Shown in pieces: positions 36,438 through 44,404 of a stretch of DNA of 64,000 bases. Position 1 is the stretch's first letter. The number at the start of each line of letters is the position of its first letter. The stretch is from contig NZ_JARUQR010000001.1 in NCBI RefSeq assembly GCF_029767005.1, positions 124,001-188,000 on the forward strand. Reading direction: 5' to 3'. The notes under the pieces were generated by a model. That model was given only the letters and a program-made list of their open reading frames with translations, searched no databases and was not told the DNA's origin. A program made the position numbers and the translations under genes. The stretch is from Thiomicrorhabdus sp. ZW0627. Its GTDB lineage: Bacteria > Pseudomonadota > Gammaproteobacteria > Thiomicrospirales > Thiomicrospiraceae.

Positions 36438-36637
36438 TGCAGCTTGTCTATTTTTGAAAATGTTGATGACCGGATAATTCGAAATGATCATTGAATCAGA
36501 CAGGTAGTGATATTATTGCTCTCGATATTAGAGGTCATAACAGAGTTAAGCTTCTTTAACATCTATTCTTAAGATAATGAAAAGTAAGTGAGTTTTTTAT
36601 TTGATGGTTGCTGGAATGAATCCTGAAGAAAGTGTCT

Positions 36638-37540
36638 ATGATTAGTTTTGAGCAGATGTCCGCCGTTCTCAACGCGATGCCCGATCCGGCTTTTTTGTTT
36701 TCAAGAAGCGGGAAGTATGTGGCGGTGTTTGGTGGTCGAGACAAACGTTATTATCATGACGGTAGCGGTTTGGTCGGTTTGTATATCGCCGATCTGATTG
36801 AAACGGAAAAGGCGAACTGGTTTATTGGAAAAATCGAAGAGGCTTTGGATTCCCGCAAACTGTTGATTGAGGAATACGAACTCAGCAATAAGGATGTGAA
36901 AGGTCTGCCGGACGAAGGACCTCAAGAACCGATCTGGTTTGAGGGACGTATTCAGGCTTTGGATTTTCTTGTTGATGGCGATGAAGTGGTTCTTTGGGTA
37001 GCGAGTAATATTTCCGAGCGACATAAATTAGAGATTAAGCTTCGTGAGCTGAGTGACACCGATCAGCTTACGGGTATCTTCAACCGCAGAAAGCTTGAGC
37101 ATGAACTCTCGATGCATTTTGAGACGTTTTCACGGTATTCAACGCCGACTTCCATCTTGATGTTCGATCTGGACAATCTCAAACAGGTAAACGACCACTT
37201 TGGGCATCATGTTGGTGACCAAGCCATTCGCACTATGACCGATGTCTGTCAGTCTCAACTGAGAAAAAATGATTCGGTATGCCGTTTCGGGGGTGACGAG
37301 TTCATTGTTGTCCTTCCGAATACTGAACTGGAAAATGCGGTTCAGTTTTCAGAACGCCTGATGGAACACTTTAAACAGGGATTGGAGTCGTTTCGAAAGG
37401 GCGGCACCAATGTATCCGTCAGTATTGGTGTTACCACCATTATGCCGACAGACCAGACTTACCAAGATACTTTGAAGCGTGTGGACGGTGCTTTGTATAC
37501 CGCCAAGAAGAATGGTAAAAACCGGATCGTTACAGCTTGA
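36638..37540 (+). CDS. PAS-GGDEF diguanylate cyclase
   Basis: About 300 residues. The ATG at 36638 has GAAGAAAG upstream; a GTG at 36632 is an alternative. The N-terminal PAS-like sensor (about 1-130, MPDPAFLFSRSGKYVAVFGG) is cytoplasmic. The GGDEF domain has RFGGDEFIVVL preceded by an inhibitory site RKND at the canonical five-residue spacing, so product inhibition by c-di-GMP is expected. This sets it apart from the two other cyclases in the window. Confidence 0.9.
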   Translation: MISFEQMSAVLNAMPDPAFLFSRSGKYVAVFGGRDKRYYHDGSGLVGLYIADLIETEKANWFIGKIEEALDSRKLLIEEYELSNKDVKGLPDEGPQEPIWFEGRIQALDFLVDGDEVVLWVASNISERHKLEIKLRELSDTDQLTGIFNRRKLEHELSMHFETFSRYSTPTSILMFDLDNLKQVNDHFGHHVGDQAIRTMTDVCQSQLRKNDSVCRFGGDEFIVVLPNTELENAVQFSERLMEHFKQGLESFRKGGTNVSVSIGVTTIMPTDQTYQDTLKRVDGALYTAKKNGKNRIVTA

Positions 37541-37579
37541 TCACTAATAATCTTTTACTGTCATTGAGAGACATTCATC

Positions 37580-38125
37580 ATGACCATGCCCGGTGAAATA
37601 ATCGATTTTTGGTACACACTACCCATGACTAAACACTGGTTCCGCTCTACCCCTGAGATTGATGAGCAGATTCGCTCTCGTTATGAATCGTTATGGGAAA
37701 AAGCGGCGGATGGCGGATTGGACGAGTGGAAACAGACTGCGGAGGGGTGTTTGGCCTTGTGCATTGTTCTCGACCAGTTTCCATTGAATATGTTTCGTGG
37801 TGAGGCGAAAGGTTTTGCTTCCGAAGACAAGGCGGTGGAGGTGAGTAGGCATGCGGTTTCGAATGGATTGGATCTTGAGCTGCCTGTCGATCGCCGCGCG
37901 TTTCTATACATGCCCTTGATGCATAGCGAAAACCTGAGAGATCAGGATGAATCGGTACGCCTGTTTGAAGCGTCTGGATTGGAGAGCAATTTACGGTTCG
38001 CTCGTCACCATCGAGAACTCATTAGACGCTTTGGTCGTTTCCCTCATCGGAACGTGATTTTGGAACGGGAAAATACAACGGATGAAAAGGAATACTTATC
38101 ATCTCCGGAAGCGTTTACCGGTTAG
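37580..38125 (+). CDS. DUF924 family protein
   Basis: 181 residues, predicted all helical and TPR-like. Family marks: IIDFWYTLPMTKHWF near the N-terminus, the central LDQFPLNMFRGEAKGFASEDKA, and RRAFLYMPLMHSENLRDQ. Function unknown. It starts 39 bases after the PAS-GGDEF gene. Confidence 0.87.
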   Translation: MTMPGEIIDFWYTLPMTKHWFRSTPEIDEQIRSRYESLWEKAADGGLDEWKQTAEGCLALCIVLDQFPLNMFRGEAKGFASEDKAVEVSRHAVSNGLDLELPVDRRAFLYMPLMHSENLRDQDESVRLFEASGLESNLRFARHHRELIRRFGRFPHRNVILERENTTDEKEYLSSPEAFTG

Positions 38126-38351
38126 AAAAAGGAGAGGAATCCTATGACTTAAAGGGGTTTCTAGGGTTTTCGTTTTTCTTTTTATATCAAGTGTTTATTA
38201 AACTCTAATAAAAAATATTTTGATTGGTAATCCGGCCTGGCAATCGTTAATCTATACATCAAGACTTAGTGGTTTTGCTAGAGCCTTCTAGGTTGTTAGA
38301 GCTTTACATTCTAATCAGAAGACCTCCGGTTTCTAAGGAGCGAGAAACCGA

Positions 38352-38361
38352 ACAGGCCTGT
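38352..38361. repeat. ACAGGCCTGT palindrome between hairpin and terminator
   Basis: An exact copy, directly after the CGGTTTCT/AGAAACCG hairpin in the gap downstream of the DUF924 gene. Confidence 0.85.
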
Positions 38362-38380
38362 CTGTTATCCTCCATGATTA

Positions 38381-38408
38381 ACCCGCATTCTGCGGGTTTT
38401 TCTTTTTT
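38381..38408 (+). terminator. Intrinsic terminator of the 38.3 kb gap
   Basis: ACCCGCA (38381-38387) and TGCGGGT (38391-38397) flank TTC, followed by a long T-rich run. Confidence 0.88.
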
Positions 38409-38432
38409 AATGCCGCTGCATTTTAGCCTTTT

Positions 38433-38858
38433 TTATGATGCACTGATTAAATTCAAACCTAAATAGATCCAAGATAGCAGCAACATTACGGCGCCTGTTA
38501 CAAAAGCCCTCATTCGCCAAACTAAACGATTGATTGTTAAATGGATTACGGTATGGGCTATACGGCTGAATACAAATCCCCAAGCCAGTACCAGTTGAAC
38601 CATATCGACCTGTTGGGTTACGTAAAGTGTGATGACGAGTAGATAAAACAAGATTGGAAGTTCAAACAGGTTCAGATAGTGTTGTTCTGTTTTAACCAAA
38701 TATTCGGGCGCTTTTCCGCCTTTATTCAAAAGAAAGTATCGCGGGTTCAAACTGTCTTGTTTTACAGCTTTAAAGCGTAATCTCAGTAATGAAAATCCGA
38801 CGAAAAACGTCAGCAGTGCCATTGCCAGTAGTGGGTATAAAATCATTTCATTAGTCAT
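38433..38858 (-). CDS. MAPEG family membrane protein
   Basis: 141 residues with four membrane helices. The MAPEG signature is present: SLNPRYFLLNKGGKAPE, then EQHYLNLFELPILFYLLVI and RIAHTVIHLTINRLVWRM. MAPEG relatives include glutathione transferases, but bacterial members are mostly uncharacterised. It is divergent from a TetR gene with a 92-base gap, so that regulator may control it. Confidence 0.85.
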   Translation of the reverse strand: MTNEMILYPLLAMALLTFFVGFSLLRLRFKAVKQDSLNPRYFLLNKGGKAPEYLVKTEQHYLNLFELPILFYLLVITLYVTQQVDMVQLVLAWGFVFSRIAHTVIHLTINRLVWRMRAFVTGAVMLLLSWIYLGLNLISAS

Positions 38859-38950
38859 ATCGTGTTCCTTTCTAAAATGGAATTTATTTGCCTATTCATG
38901 CTAGATGGGATCACAATATGTTCAAGATAATATTTTAAAAAGGAAGGGTT

Positions 38951-39526
38951 ATGGCTTGGCCGGCAGAGAAGAGACAGGAAACGCGTCAGAGAATTCTGGA
39001 AAGTGCCGCGCAACTGTTTACTCGTAAAGGGTTTGATCAGGTTTCCATTGGAGATGTAATGAAAAATGCCGACCTGACTCACGGTGGGTTTTATTCTCAC
39101 TTTGATTCCAAAGAAGCGTTGTATGCGGAATCGCTCCAGACCGCTTCCCGCAAGAGTTTTTCCTATAAGTTGCCGGAGAGTTCCGACAATGATTTGGATC
39201 TTATGTCCCAATTGCTTGAGGCTTATCTGGATATGGATCATCTGAAACCGGAGCATCCGTCTTGTCCTTTGGCTTTTCTGGCGACGGACGTTGCGAACAA
39301 AAACGAAGCTGTCCGAGACAGTTATACCAAGGTGTATAAACGCTTCGTGCTTTATATGGATAAGTTGATGGCGAATTCATCGTACAGCGACAAGGCATTC
39401 GCATTATCGGCTTTGATGGTGGGAGGTGTCGCACTTGCCAGATCTTTTTCCGATGAGAAAATGGCGGAAAGGTTGTTGGAGGCGTGTCGTGAAGCAGGGC
39501 TGAAAATGATTACTTCCACTGAATGA
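38951..39526 (+). CDS. TetR/AcrR family transcriptional regulator
   Basis: 191 residues. The N-terminal helix-turn-helix domain reads RQRILESAAQLFTRKGFDQV and VSIGDVMKNADLTHGGFYSHF, then SKEALYAESL. The C-terminal ligand domain contains PSCPLAFLATDVA, typical of the subgroup that senses small electrophiles or organic ligands. AAAAAGGAAGG precedes the ATG. It probably controls itself and the divergent MAPEG gene. AATAT and ATATT flank ten bases in the gap, a weak operator candidate. Confidence 0.88.
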   Translation: MAWPAEKRQETRQRILESAAQLFTRKGFDQVSIGDVMKNADLTHGGFYSHFDSKEALYAESLQTASRKSFSYKLPESSDNDLDLMSQLLEAYLDMDHLKPEHPSCPLAFLATDVANKNEAVRDSYTKVYKRFVLYMDKLMANSSYSDKAFALSALMVGGVALARSFSDEKMAERLLEACREAGLKMITSTE

Positions 39527-39570
39527 TCGTCGGGAAGTTCTGTGGCGAGGTTGTGATAAACGTAGGATTA

Positions 39571-39605
39571 AAAAAGCGGGGCTAAGTTTCTTAGCCCCGC
39601 TTTTT
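39571..39605. terminator. Bidirectional terminator between tetR and FKBP genes
   Basis: AAAAAGCGGGGCTAA (39571-39585) pairs with its complement (39591-39605) around GTTTC; serves two convergent genes. Confidence 0.92.
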
Positions 39606-39609
39606 GTTT

Positions 39610-40230
39610 TTAGGAAACGATTTCCAATAGTTCCACATCAAAGATCAATGCAGAGTATGGCGCGATCTTGCCGCCGGAACCCTGAGGGCCGTAAGCAAGA
39701 TTGTGCGGGATGTATAGGCGCCATTTCGAACCGGTAGGCATCATCTGCAATGCTTCGGTCCAGCCAGCGATTACTCGGTTGACCGGAAACTGAGCAGGTT
39801 GACCACGTTCAACAGAACTGTCGAAAACCGTACCGTCGATCAGAGTACCGTGGTAGTGCGTTGAAACTACAGACTCCGCTCCAGGTTTTTCGCCGGTGCC
39901 TTCTTCGATGATTTCATACTGCAGACCGGATTCGGTTACGACGATACCTTCTTTCTTAGCATTTTCTGCTAGGAAGGCTTCACCTTCTTCAGCGGCTTTT
40001 TTCGCTTTTTCAGCTTCTTTAGCCTGCATGATGTCGTTGATTTCCTGGAAGGCCTGTTGCAAGGCTTCTTGACTGACCGGGCTTGGTGTACCGGATAGAG
40101 AGTCGACCACACCTTCGGCAATCGCGCTTGGGTTGATGCCATCAAACGGATCTGCCGCGAACTGGTCGCCCATTTGACGCCCTAGGCTGTAGCTGACGAT
40201 ATCAGCCGAAGTAGTATATTTTTCTGACAT
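39610..40230 (-). CDS. FKBP-type peptidyl-prolyl isomerase (FklB-like)
   Basis: 206 residues. An N-terminal helical dimerisation domain (about 1-90, SYSLGRQMGDQF) and an Ala/Lys/Glu-rich connecting helix precede the FKBP domain (about 100-206). That domain has VSTHYHGTLIDGTVFDSS, VIAGWTEALQMMPTGSKW and LIFDVELLEI. No signal peptide, so cytoplasmic FklB rather than FkpA or Mip. Confidence 0.9.
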   Translation of the reverse strand: MSEKYTTSADIVSYSLGRQMGDQFAADPFDGINPSAIAEGVVDSLSGTPSPVSQEALQQAFQEINDIMQAKEAEKAKKAAEEGEAFLAENAKKEGIVVTESGLQYEIIEEGTGEKPGAESVVSTHYHGTLIDGTVFDSSVERGQPAQFPVNRVIAGWTEALQMMPTGSKWRLYIPHNLAYGPQGSGGKIAPYSALIFDVELLEIVS

Positions 40231-40482
40231 TGCTGTCGTCCTTTTGAGTTACGAATAAAAACGCTGAATTTTAGCATAATCGGAAGATTTTATCTTGACT
40301 GTACCTGCATGGTGAGCGGTAACTAACTCCATTAATTCGTTTTCATATTCAGGCTATGACCCTAAAAATAATGACTATTTTATTTTAGGCGGTTGTCTTT
40401 GTATTTTTTATCTGGTATTCTTCGCGACATTGCTCATGTAGTGAGTATTTGTACTTATAAAAATAAGAAGAGGAGTGGTGTT

Positions 40483-41172
40483 GTGAATAAATATGGTGCG
40501 GAGTTCCTGGGAACTTTTTGGCTGGTGCTTGGCGGATGTGGTAGTGCGGTTCTAGCGGCTGCGTTTCCACAGCTTGGTATCGGACTACTAGGCGTTTCTT
40601 TGGCGTTTGGTCTGACGGTATTGACCATGGCGTATGCGATTGGTCATATTTCTGGTTGTCACCTTAACCCGGCCGTTTCAATTGGGCTTTGGGCGGGTGG
40701 TCGTTTTCCGGCCAGCCAATTATTGCCTTATATCGCTGCTCAAGTATTGGGTGGTATCGCGGCGGGTGCGGTCTTGTATGTGATTGCCAGCGGGCAAGCC
40801 GGATTCGATGTGTCGGCCGGATTTGCGTCAAACGGTTATGGCGAACACTCTCCCGGCGGATACAGCTTAACCGCGGCATTGGTAGCGGAAGTCGTCATGA
40901 CGATGATGTTTTTACTGGTCATCATGGGTGCAACGGATCAGCGTGCGCCTGCCGGGTTTGCACCGATTGCGATTGGTTTGTGTTTGACGTTGATTCACTT
41001 GATCAGCATTCCTGTGACCAATACGTCGGTTAACCCGGCACGTAGTACCGGTGTTGCCGTATTTGTCGGCGATTGGGCCACAGCACAGTTATGGTTGTTC
41101 TGGTTGGCTCCGATTGTCGGTGGCGTATTAGGAGCTTTGGCTTACCGGATGATTGGCCGAGAAAAATCATGA
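40483..41172 (+). CDS. aqpZ: Aquaporin Z
   Basis: About 229 residues from GTG 40483, with AGAAGAGGAG seven bases upstream; the open frame upstream adds 30 unsupported codons. Six membrane helices and two NPA half-helices are visible (HLNPAVS and SVNPARS). The selectivity-filter Arg follows the second NPA, and the small residues indicate a water-selective channel. A terminator follows. Confidence 0.94.
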   Translation: MNKYGAEFLGTFWLVLGGCGSAVLAAAFPQLGIGLLGVSLAFGLTVLTMAYAIGHISGCHLNPAVSIGLWAGGRFPASQLLPYIAAQVLGGIAAGAVLYVIASGQAGFDVSAGFASNGYGEHSPGGYSLTAALVAEVVMTMMFLLVIMGATDQRAPAGFAPIAIGLCLTLIHLISIPVTNTSVNPARSTGVAVFVGDWATAQLWLFWLAPIVGGVLGALAYRMIGREKS

Positions 41173-41214
41173 TGATTATCAAACAATAAAAATAAAAGTC
41201 TCTTAACTTTGTTT

Positions 41215-41238
41215 GCCCGCTTTTTAGCGGGTTTTTTT
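41215..41238 (+). terminator. Terminator after aqpZ
   Basis: CCCGCT (41216-41221) and AGCGGG (41226-41231) with a T run. Confidence 0.85.
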
Positions 41239-41365
41239 ATTCTTAACACGCTCTAAATGATATTTATTGGTAAGTATAAATCAGCAATATGGTTTGACAT
41301 GCTTGTGCTGCCTGATTTACTATTCGCATCCTTAATCTTACGTATCGTTTTTTGGATGGATTCAT

Positions 41366-41668
41366 ATGCCCAAGTTATTGCAAATTGATTTTGAATTTAA
41401 AGGACCTTTTGGAGAGGAGATGGCCGAGGGCCTTCATGATCTTGCGGTCTCAATTAACCAGGAACCAGGTTTGATCTGGAAAATCTGGACAGAGAATAAA
41501 GAGAAGCAAGAAGCGGGTGGTATCTACTTGTTTGAAAATGAGGAAACGGCACGAGCTTATCTTGAAATGCATGCAGCAAGGCTAAGAGCGTTTGGTGTGA
41601 ATGAAGTCAATGCCAAAATATTCGATGTGAATGAACCGCTTTCTAAAATTAATAAAGGTTCTGTCTGA
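41366..41668 (+). CDS. ydhR: YdhR-like putative monooxygenase
   Basis: 100 residues. It is a small ferredoxin-like fold protein that dimerises, with the family N-terminus [16 protein letters not shown] and the central [13 protein letters not shown], then [20 protein letters not shown]. coli YdhR is a putative monooxygenase, with activity not firmly established. Monocistronic, followed by a palindrome repeat and a terminator. Confidence 0.88.
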   Translation: MPKLLQIDFEFKGPFGEEMAEGLHDLAVSINQEPGLIWKIWTENKEKQEAGGIYLFENEETARAYLEMHAARLRAFGVNEVNAKIFDVNEPLSKINKGSV

Positions 41669-41704
41669 TACTTTGAATTTTTGTTAGATCATGCATTCTG
41701 TTCT

Positions 41705-41714
41705 ACAGGCCTGT
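41705..41714. repeat. ACAGGCCTGT palindrome 3' of ydhR
   Basis: An exact copy 37 bases after the ydhR stop and nine bases before the terminator stem. Confidence 0.85.
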
Positions 41715-41722
41715 TGAAAACG

Positions 41723-41750
41723 AAAGCCCGCTTAAAAGCGGGCTTTTTTG
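41723..41750 (+). terminator. Terminator after ydhR
   Basis: AAAGCCCGC (41723-41731) pairs with GCGGGCTTT (41738-41746) around TTAAAA, with further T. Confidence 0.9.
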
Positions 41751-41767
41751 TGTTTTAATTCTTGTGC

Positions 41768-41796
41768 TTGTATTTGATTAAAGCTTGAAATATACT
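41768..41796 (+). promoter_or_regulatory. Sigma70 promoter of the marR gene
   Basis: TTGTAT (41768-41773) and TATACT (41791-41796) with exactly 17 bases between, 32 bases before the start codon. The -10 box overlaps the operator palindrome. Confidence 0.65.
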
Positions 41797-41810
41797 TGAT
41801 TAGTCAAGTA
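41793..41810. promoter_or_regulatory. MarR-type operator
   Basis: TACTTGA (41793-41799) and TCAAGTA (41804-41810) form a perfect dyad around TTAG. Length and AT-rich symmetry are typical of MarR sites. Binding would block the -10 box and so repress the marR gene. Confidence 0.65.
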
Positions 41811-41827
41811 AATATTTTGAGGTTTTT

Positions 41828-42250
41828 ATGTCGAATGAATCGTTAGATGCGTCTCTTGTAATCAAGAATGCATTACTGGCATCCAGTTTATCGAAGCGGG
41901 CGGGTACTCGTTTGAGTATGCATGGAATCAGTTTCACCGAATATCTGGTTATGGATTATTTGGCCAGTTCGGACTTTAAGGCTGTGGCCAGAATTGAATT
42001 GGCCGAATCTATGGGAATGAGTGCATCTGGTATTACGCGCCTTATTGCACCGATGGAAAAAAACCATCTCATTGAAAAAGTGGTGAATCCACGTGATGCC
42101 AGACAAAGTCTGGTCAAGCTGTCCGATACCGGAGAGCGCCTTTATGGTGAGGCAAAAGTGAGTTTTGAACAGATCGCCAAGGAGATGGTCGGCGGTTTAA
42201 GCAAGGCTCAGAAAGAGAAAATGTTGGAACTGTGTTCAAAGGTGTTTTAA
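41828..42250 (+). CDS. MarR family transcriptional regulator
   Basis: 140 residues. The winged helix is visible as RIELAESMGMSASGITRLIAPMEKNHL and the wing EKVVNPRDARQSLVKLS. An N-terminal dimerisation helix precedes it. The upstream dyad overlapping its promoter suggests autorepression. Three bases separate its stop from the DUF1330 gene, so it probably controls that gene too. Confidence 0.9.
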   Translation: MSNESLDASLVIKNALLASSLSKRAGTRLSMHGISFTEYLVMDYLASSDFKAVARIELAESMGMSASGITRLIAPMEKNHLIEKVVNPRDARQSLVKLSDTGERLYGEAKVSFEQIAKEMVGGLSKAQKEKMLELCSKVF

Positions 42251-42252
42251 AA

Positions 42253-42693
42253 ATGGAAAGAACTTATTTCGAACCCACGCAAGCTTCGGGAGCCGCTTTG
42301 TTCAAACGAAACCTTGCGGGCGAAGTGATCATGTTGAATATGCTGCGCTTCAGAGACGTTGCCGATTACACGGAATTTCCGGAAATTGCACCGCCGTCAC
42401 CGATTTCCGGTAGGGAGGCATTTCAAAAGTATATTGATCATACAATGCCGTTTTTGAAAGAAAGTGGCGGTGAAGTGTTGTTACTCGGTAATGGGGGTCC
42501 GTTTTTCATCGGGCCGGAAGAAGAGCATTGGGATCTTGTGATGCTGGTAAAGCAAAATTCTCTTGAGAGTTTTGTGGCATTCGCCTCGCACGACGCCTAC
42601 CTCATTGGAATGGGGCATAGAAGCGCTGCGATTCAAGACTCCCGCTTATTGCCATTGGAAGAATGTGGGGCGCATAATATACTGAAAATGTGA
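42253..42693 (+). CDS. DUF1330 family protein
   Basis: About 146 residues from ATG 42253, two bases after the marR stop codon. It has a ferredoxin-like alpha/beta-barrel fold: VIMLNMLRFRDVADYTEF, SGREAFQKYIDHTMPFLKESGG and DLVMLVKQNSLESFVAFASH. The family is related to YCII/EthD-like proteins of unknown role. It is operon-linked with the MarR regulator, so likely its regulated target. Confidence 0.8.
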   Translation: MERTYFEPTQASGAALFKRNLAGEVIMLNMLRFRDVADYTEFPEIAPPSPISGREAFQKYIDHTMPFLKESGGEVLLLGNGGPFFIGPEEEHWDLVMLVKQNSLESFVAFASHDAYLIGMGHRSAAIQDSRLLPLEECGAHNILKM

Positions 42694-42750
42694 TTGGATG
42701 CATTGATAATGCCGTTGCAATCATTAGGAAAATAAAGGGAATCAAATTCT

Positions 42751-42948
42751 ATGGAAAAACAATTGGGTTACAAACTGATCACCGGGCCGGACGATTCAAC
42801 TTTCTGCGAAAGAATCTCCAAGTTGCTTGAAGAAGGTTACGAACTTTACGGTTCGCCGGCGCTGACGTTCAACGGTAAAGAAGTCATTGCCGCTCAGGCT
42901 GTGGTTTTAAAATCTTCGGAAAGTGCCGGGAAAATAATCCCGGTTTAA
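42751..42948 (+). CDS. DUF1737 family small protein
   Basis: 65 residues. It matches the DUF1737 pattern: YKLITGPDDSTFCERISKLL, then EEGYELYGSPALTFNG and a short Ala/Val-rich AAQAVVL. Function unknown. It starts 57 bases after the DUF1330 gene and 15 bases before the next gene, so it may belong to the same operon. Confidence 0.85.
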   Translation: MEKQLGYKLITGPDDSTFCERISKLLEEGYELYGSPALTFNGKEVIAAQAVVLKSSESAGKIIPV

Positions 42949-42963
42949 TAATCGACGGTTTGT

Positions 42964-43452
42964 ATGGATACCTTAAGTCATACTCTGTGGGGTGGAGGTG
43001 TATTCGGTAAGCGGGGCACCTTCATGCTGGCGATGTTTTTCGGGGCTTTACCCGATCTGGTGTCGTTCGGTTTGTGGCTTCCCGCACAGGTGTACGCCAA
43101 TGGCTTTGAATTCGGCAAGCCCGAGCTTGCCAGTATCCCCGATTGGGTGAGCATCAACTACAACATTTCACACAGCTTGATCGTTTCTTTTGTAATCATC
43201 GGTCTGGTTGCGCTCTGGCGTAAGGAGATTGCTTTCGTCATGCTGGCGTGGCCGTTTCATATTCTGTTGGATATTCCGTTTCATACAGCGGAATTCTTTC
43301 CGACACAGCTTTTCTGGCCGTTTTCCGATGTGGTGTACGATGGCGTTGCCTGGAGTAATCCTTGGGTTTGGTATTCCAATATCGCCGGTTTGATGGTGCT
43401 GTATGCTTGGCGTTGGAAGCGTGGGGATTTCAAAAGACTACCTCGAGCCTGA
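42964..43452 (+). CDS. Membrane protein of the YdjM/DUF457-like metal-dependent hydrolase type
   Basis: 162 residues with about four membrane helices. The N-terminal MDTLSHTLWGGGVFGKRG, the FGALPDLVSFG motif with an Asp, the HSLIVSF His, and HILLDIPFHT provide the His/Asp pattern of membrane metal-dependent hydrolase-like proteins. Function unproven. It ends at a convergent palindromic repeat shared with the HAD gene. Confidence 0.7.
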   Translation: MDTLSHTLWGGGVFGKRGTFMLAMFFGALPDLVSFGLWLPAQVYANGFEFGKPELASIPDWVSINYNISHSLIVSFVIIGLVALWRKEIAFVMLAWPFHILLDIPFHTAEFFPTQLFWPFSDVVYDGVAWSNPWVWYSNIAGLMVLYAWRWKRGDFKRLPRA

Positions 43453-43469
43453 TTTTGTGGGCGTTTCAG

Positions 43470-43491
43470 AACCGAACAGGCCTGTTCGGTT
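43470..43491. repeat. 22-bp perfect palindrome with ACAGGCCTGT core, convergent gene end
   Basis: The core is at 43476-43485, with arms AACCGA and TCGGTT. It is the only hairpin between two convergent genes (stops at 43452 and 43505) and so is a likely bidirectional terminator. Confidence 0.88.
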
Positions 43492-43504
43492 TAAAAATAA
43501 AAGA

Positions 43505-44290
43505 TTAAGAACCAAGTAGATCGGGAAGTGCTTTAATCGATTCGATTAAGTGCGCCTGTTCGGGCAGTTTCTGTAAGTCCATTTCCTTGAATTTTCCTGT
43601 TTTTACCAGGCTGGCATGTAAGCCAGCGTTGATGGCGCCTTGCACGTCGCTTTCGACGTCGTCGCCTACCATGAGGCATTCATGCATTTCAAATCCGGTG
43701 GAGCGAACCGCTTCGGCAAAGAAGTGGGTGTCGGGTTTGCCCATGATGACGGCTTCGGTTCCGCTGGCCCATTCAAGTGCGTGCAGGAAAGCGCCTGCAT
43801 CCAATTTCAAACCGTCGTGGTTCATGAAGTATTTGTTCTTGCCGATGCCAAAAAGCGGCATGCCTTGTTCCAGTAAGCGAAATGCCTGATTAAGATTGGC
43901 GTAGTTCAATCCATCCTGTGCATCGCCGAGCAACACGCAATCGGGTTCGCCGCTGCAAAGGTCAGAGAATTCTTCTTTTAAATTGGGATGTAGGATGCAA
44001 TAAGGGGTCATGCCGTGAGCAAGCAGGTAATTCTTGGCCGCTTGCGGTGCCGTGAACAGTTCCGGTTTCTGAATGTCCAGTCCCATGCCTTTGAGTTTGT
44101 GCAGTATTTGAGTGTGCGATTCGGTGGCGGTATTGGTGACGAAGCGAACCACATAACCGTGATCCCGCAACCATTGCAAAGTGTTGTCGGCACCGGGTAT
44201 GCGGTTGTCACCCTCGTATAAAACACCGCTGAGATCGAGTAAGAGCGCTTTGATGCCCGAGGGCTTGGCCGATTGTACTCGTGTTTTCAT
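43505..44290 (-). CDS. HAD-IIA family phosphatase (LHPP/NagD-like)
   Basis: About 261 residues from MKTRVQSAKPSG with GAGG five bases upstream; the open frame extends 21 codons further. Motif I is LLLDLSGVLYEGD, where the second position is Ser rather than Asp as in LHPP-type relatives. Motif II is RFVTNTATES and motif IV is MVGDDVESDVQGA. The alpha/beta C2 cap sits between. LHPP relatives hydrolyse pyrophosphate, phospholysine or phosphohistidine; the substrate here is unknown. Confidence 0.85.
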   Translation of the reverse strand: MKTRVQSAKPSGIKALLLDLSGVLYEGDNRIPGADNTLQWLRDHGYVVRFVTNTATESHTQILHKLKGMGLDIQKPELFTAPQAAKNYLLAHGMTPYCILHPNLKEEFSDLCSGEPDCVLLGDAQDGLNYANLNQAFRLLEQGMPLFGIGKNKYFMNHDGLKLDAGAFLHALEWASGTEAVIMGKPDTHFFAEAVRSTGFEMHECLMVGDDVESDVQGAINAGLHASLVKTGKFKEMDLQKLPEQAHLIESIKALPDLLGS

Positions 44291-44404
44291 AACATCCTCT
44301 TTCTTGTGTTTTGGCTGTGCATTGAATTGATTATATATTTTGTTGTTTTTCAATGAGTTTCATTTTATTTTAGTACAACCTAAAGACAATTGGAGTGAAT
44401 TGGA

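Larger units (their letters stand above)
38258..38408 (+). ncRNA. Candidate small RNA
   Basis: The gap of about 300 bases between two convergent genes has no convincing gene but is rich in structure. CTTCT (38285-38289) pairs with AGAAG (38317-38321), enclosing TTAGA with TCTAA. CGGTTTCT (38327-38334) pairs perfectly with AGAAACCG (38343-38350). An exact ACAGGCCTGT follows (38352-38361), then a clear terminator. No promoter was identified and the 5' end is a guess. It could also be a long 3' end of the DUF924 transcript. Confidence 0.35.

Noticed and set aside
38281-38360. Degenerate tRNA-like sequence
   Set aside because: Some spacing resembles a D-arm and T-arm, but no seven-base anticodon loop closed by a five-base stem and no acceptor stem can be drawn.
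38269-38466. 65-residue forward open frame in the 38.3 kb gap
   Set aside because: It runs through the hairpins, the palindrome and a strong terminator, and has no recognisable protein features.
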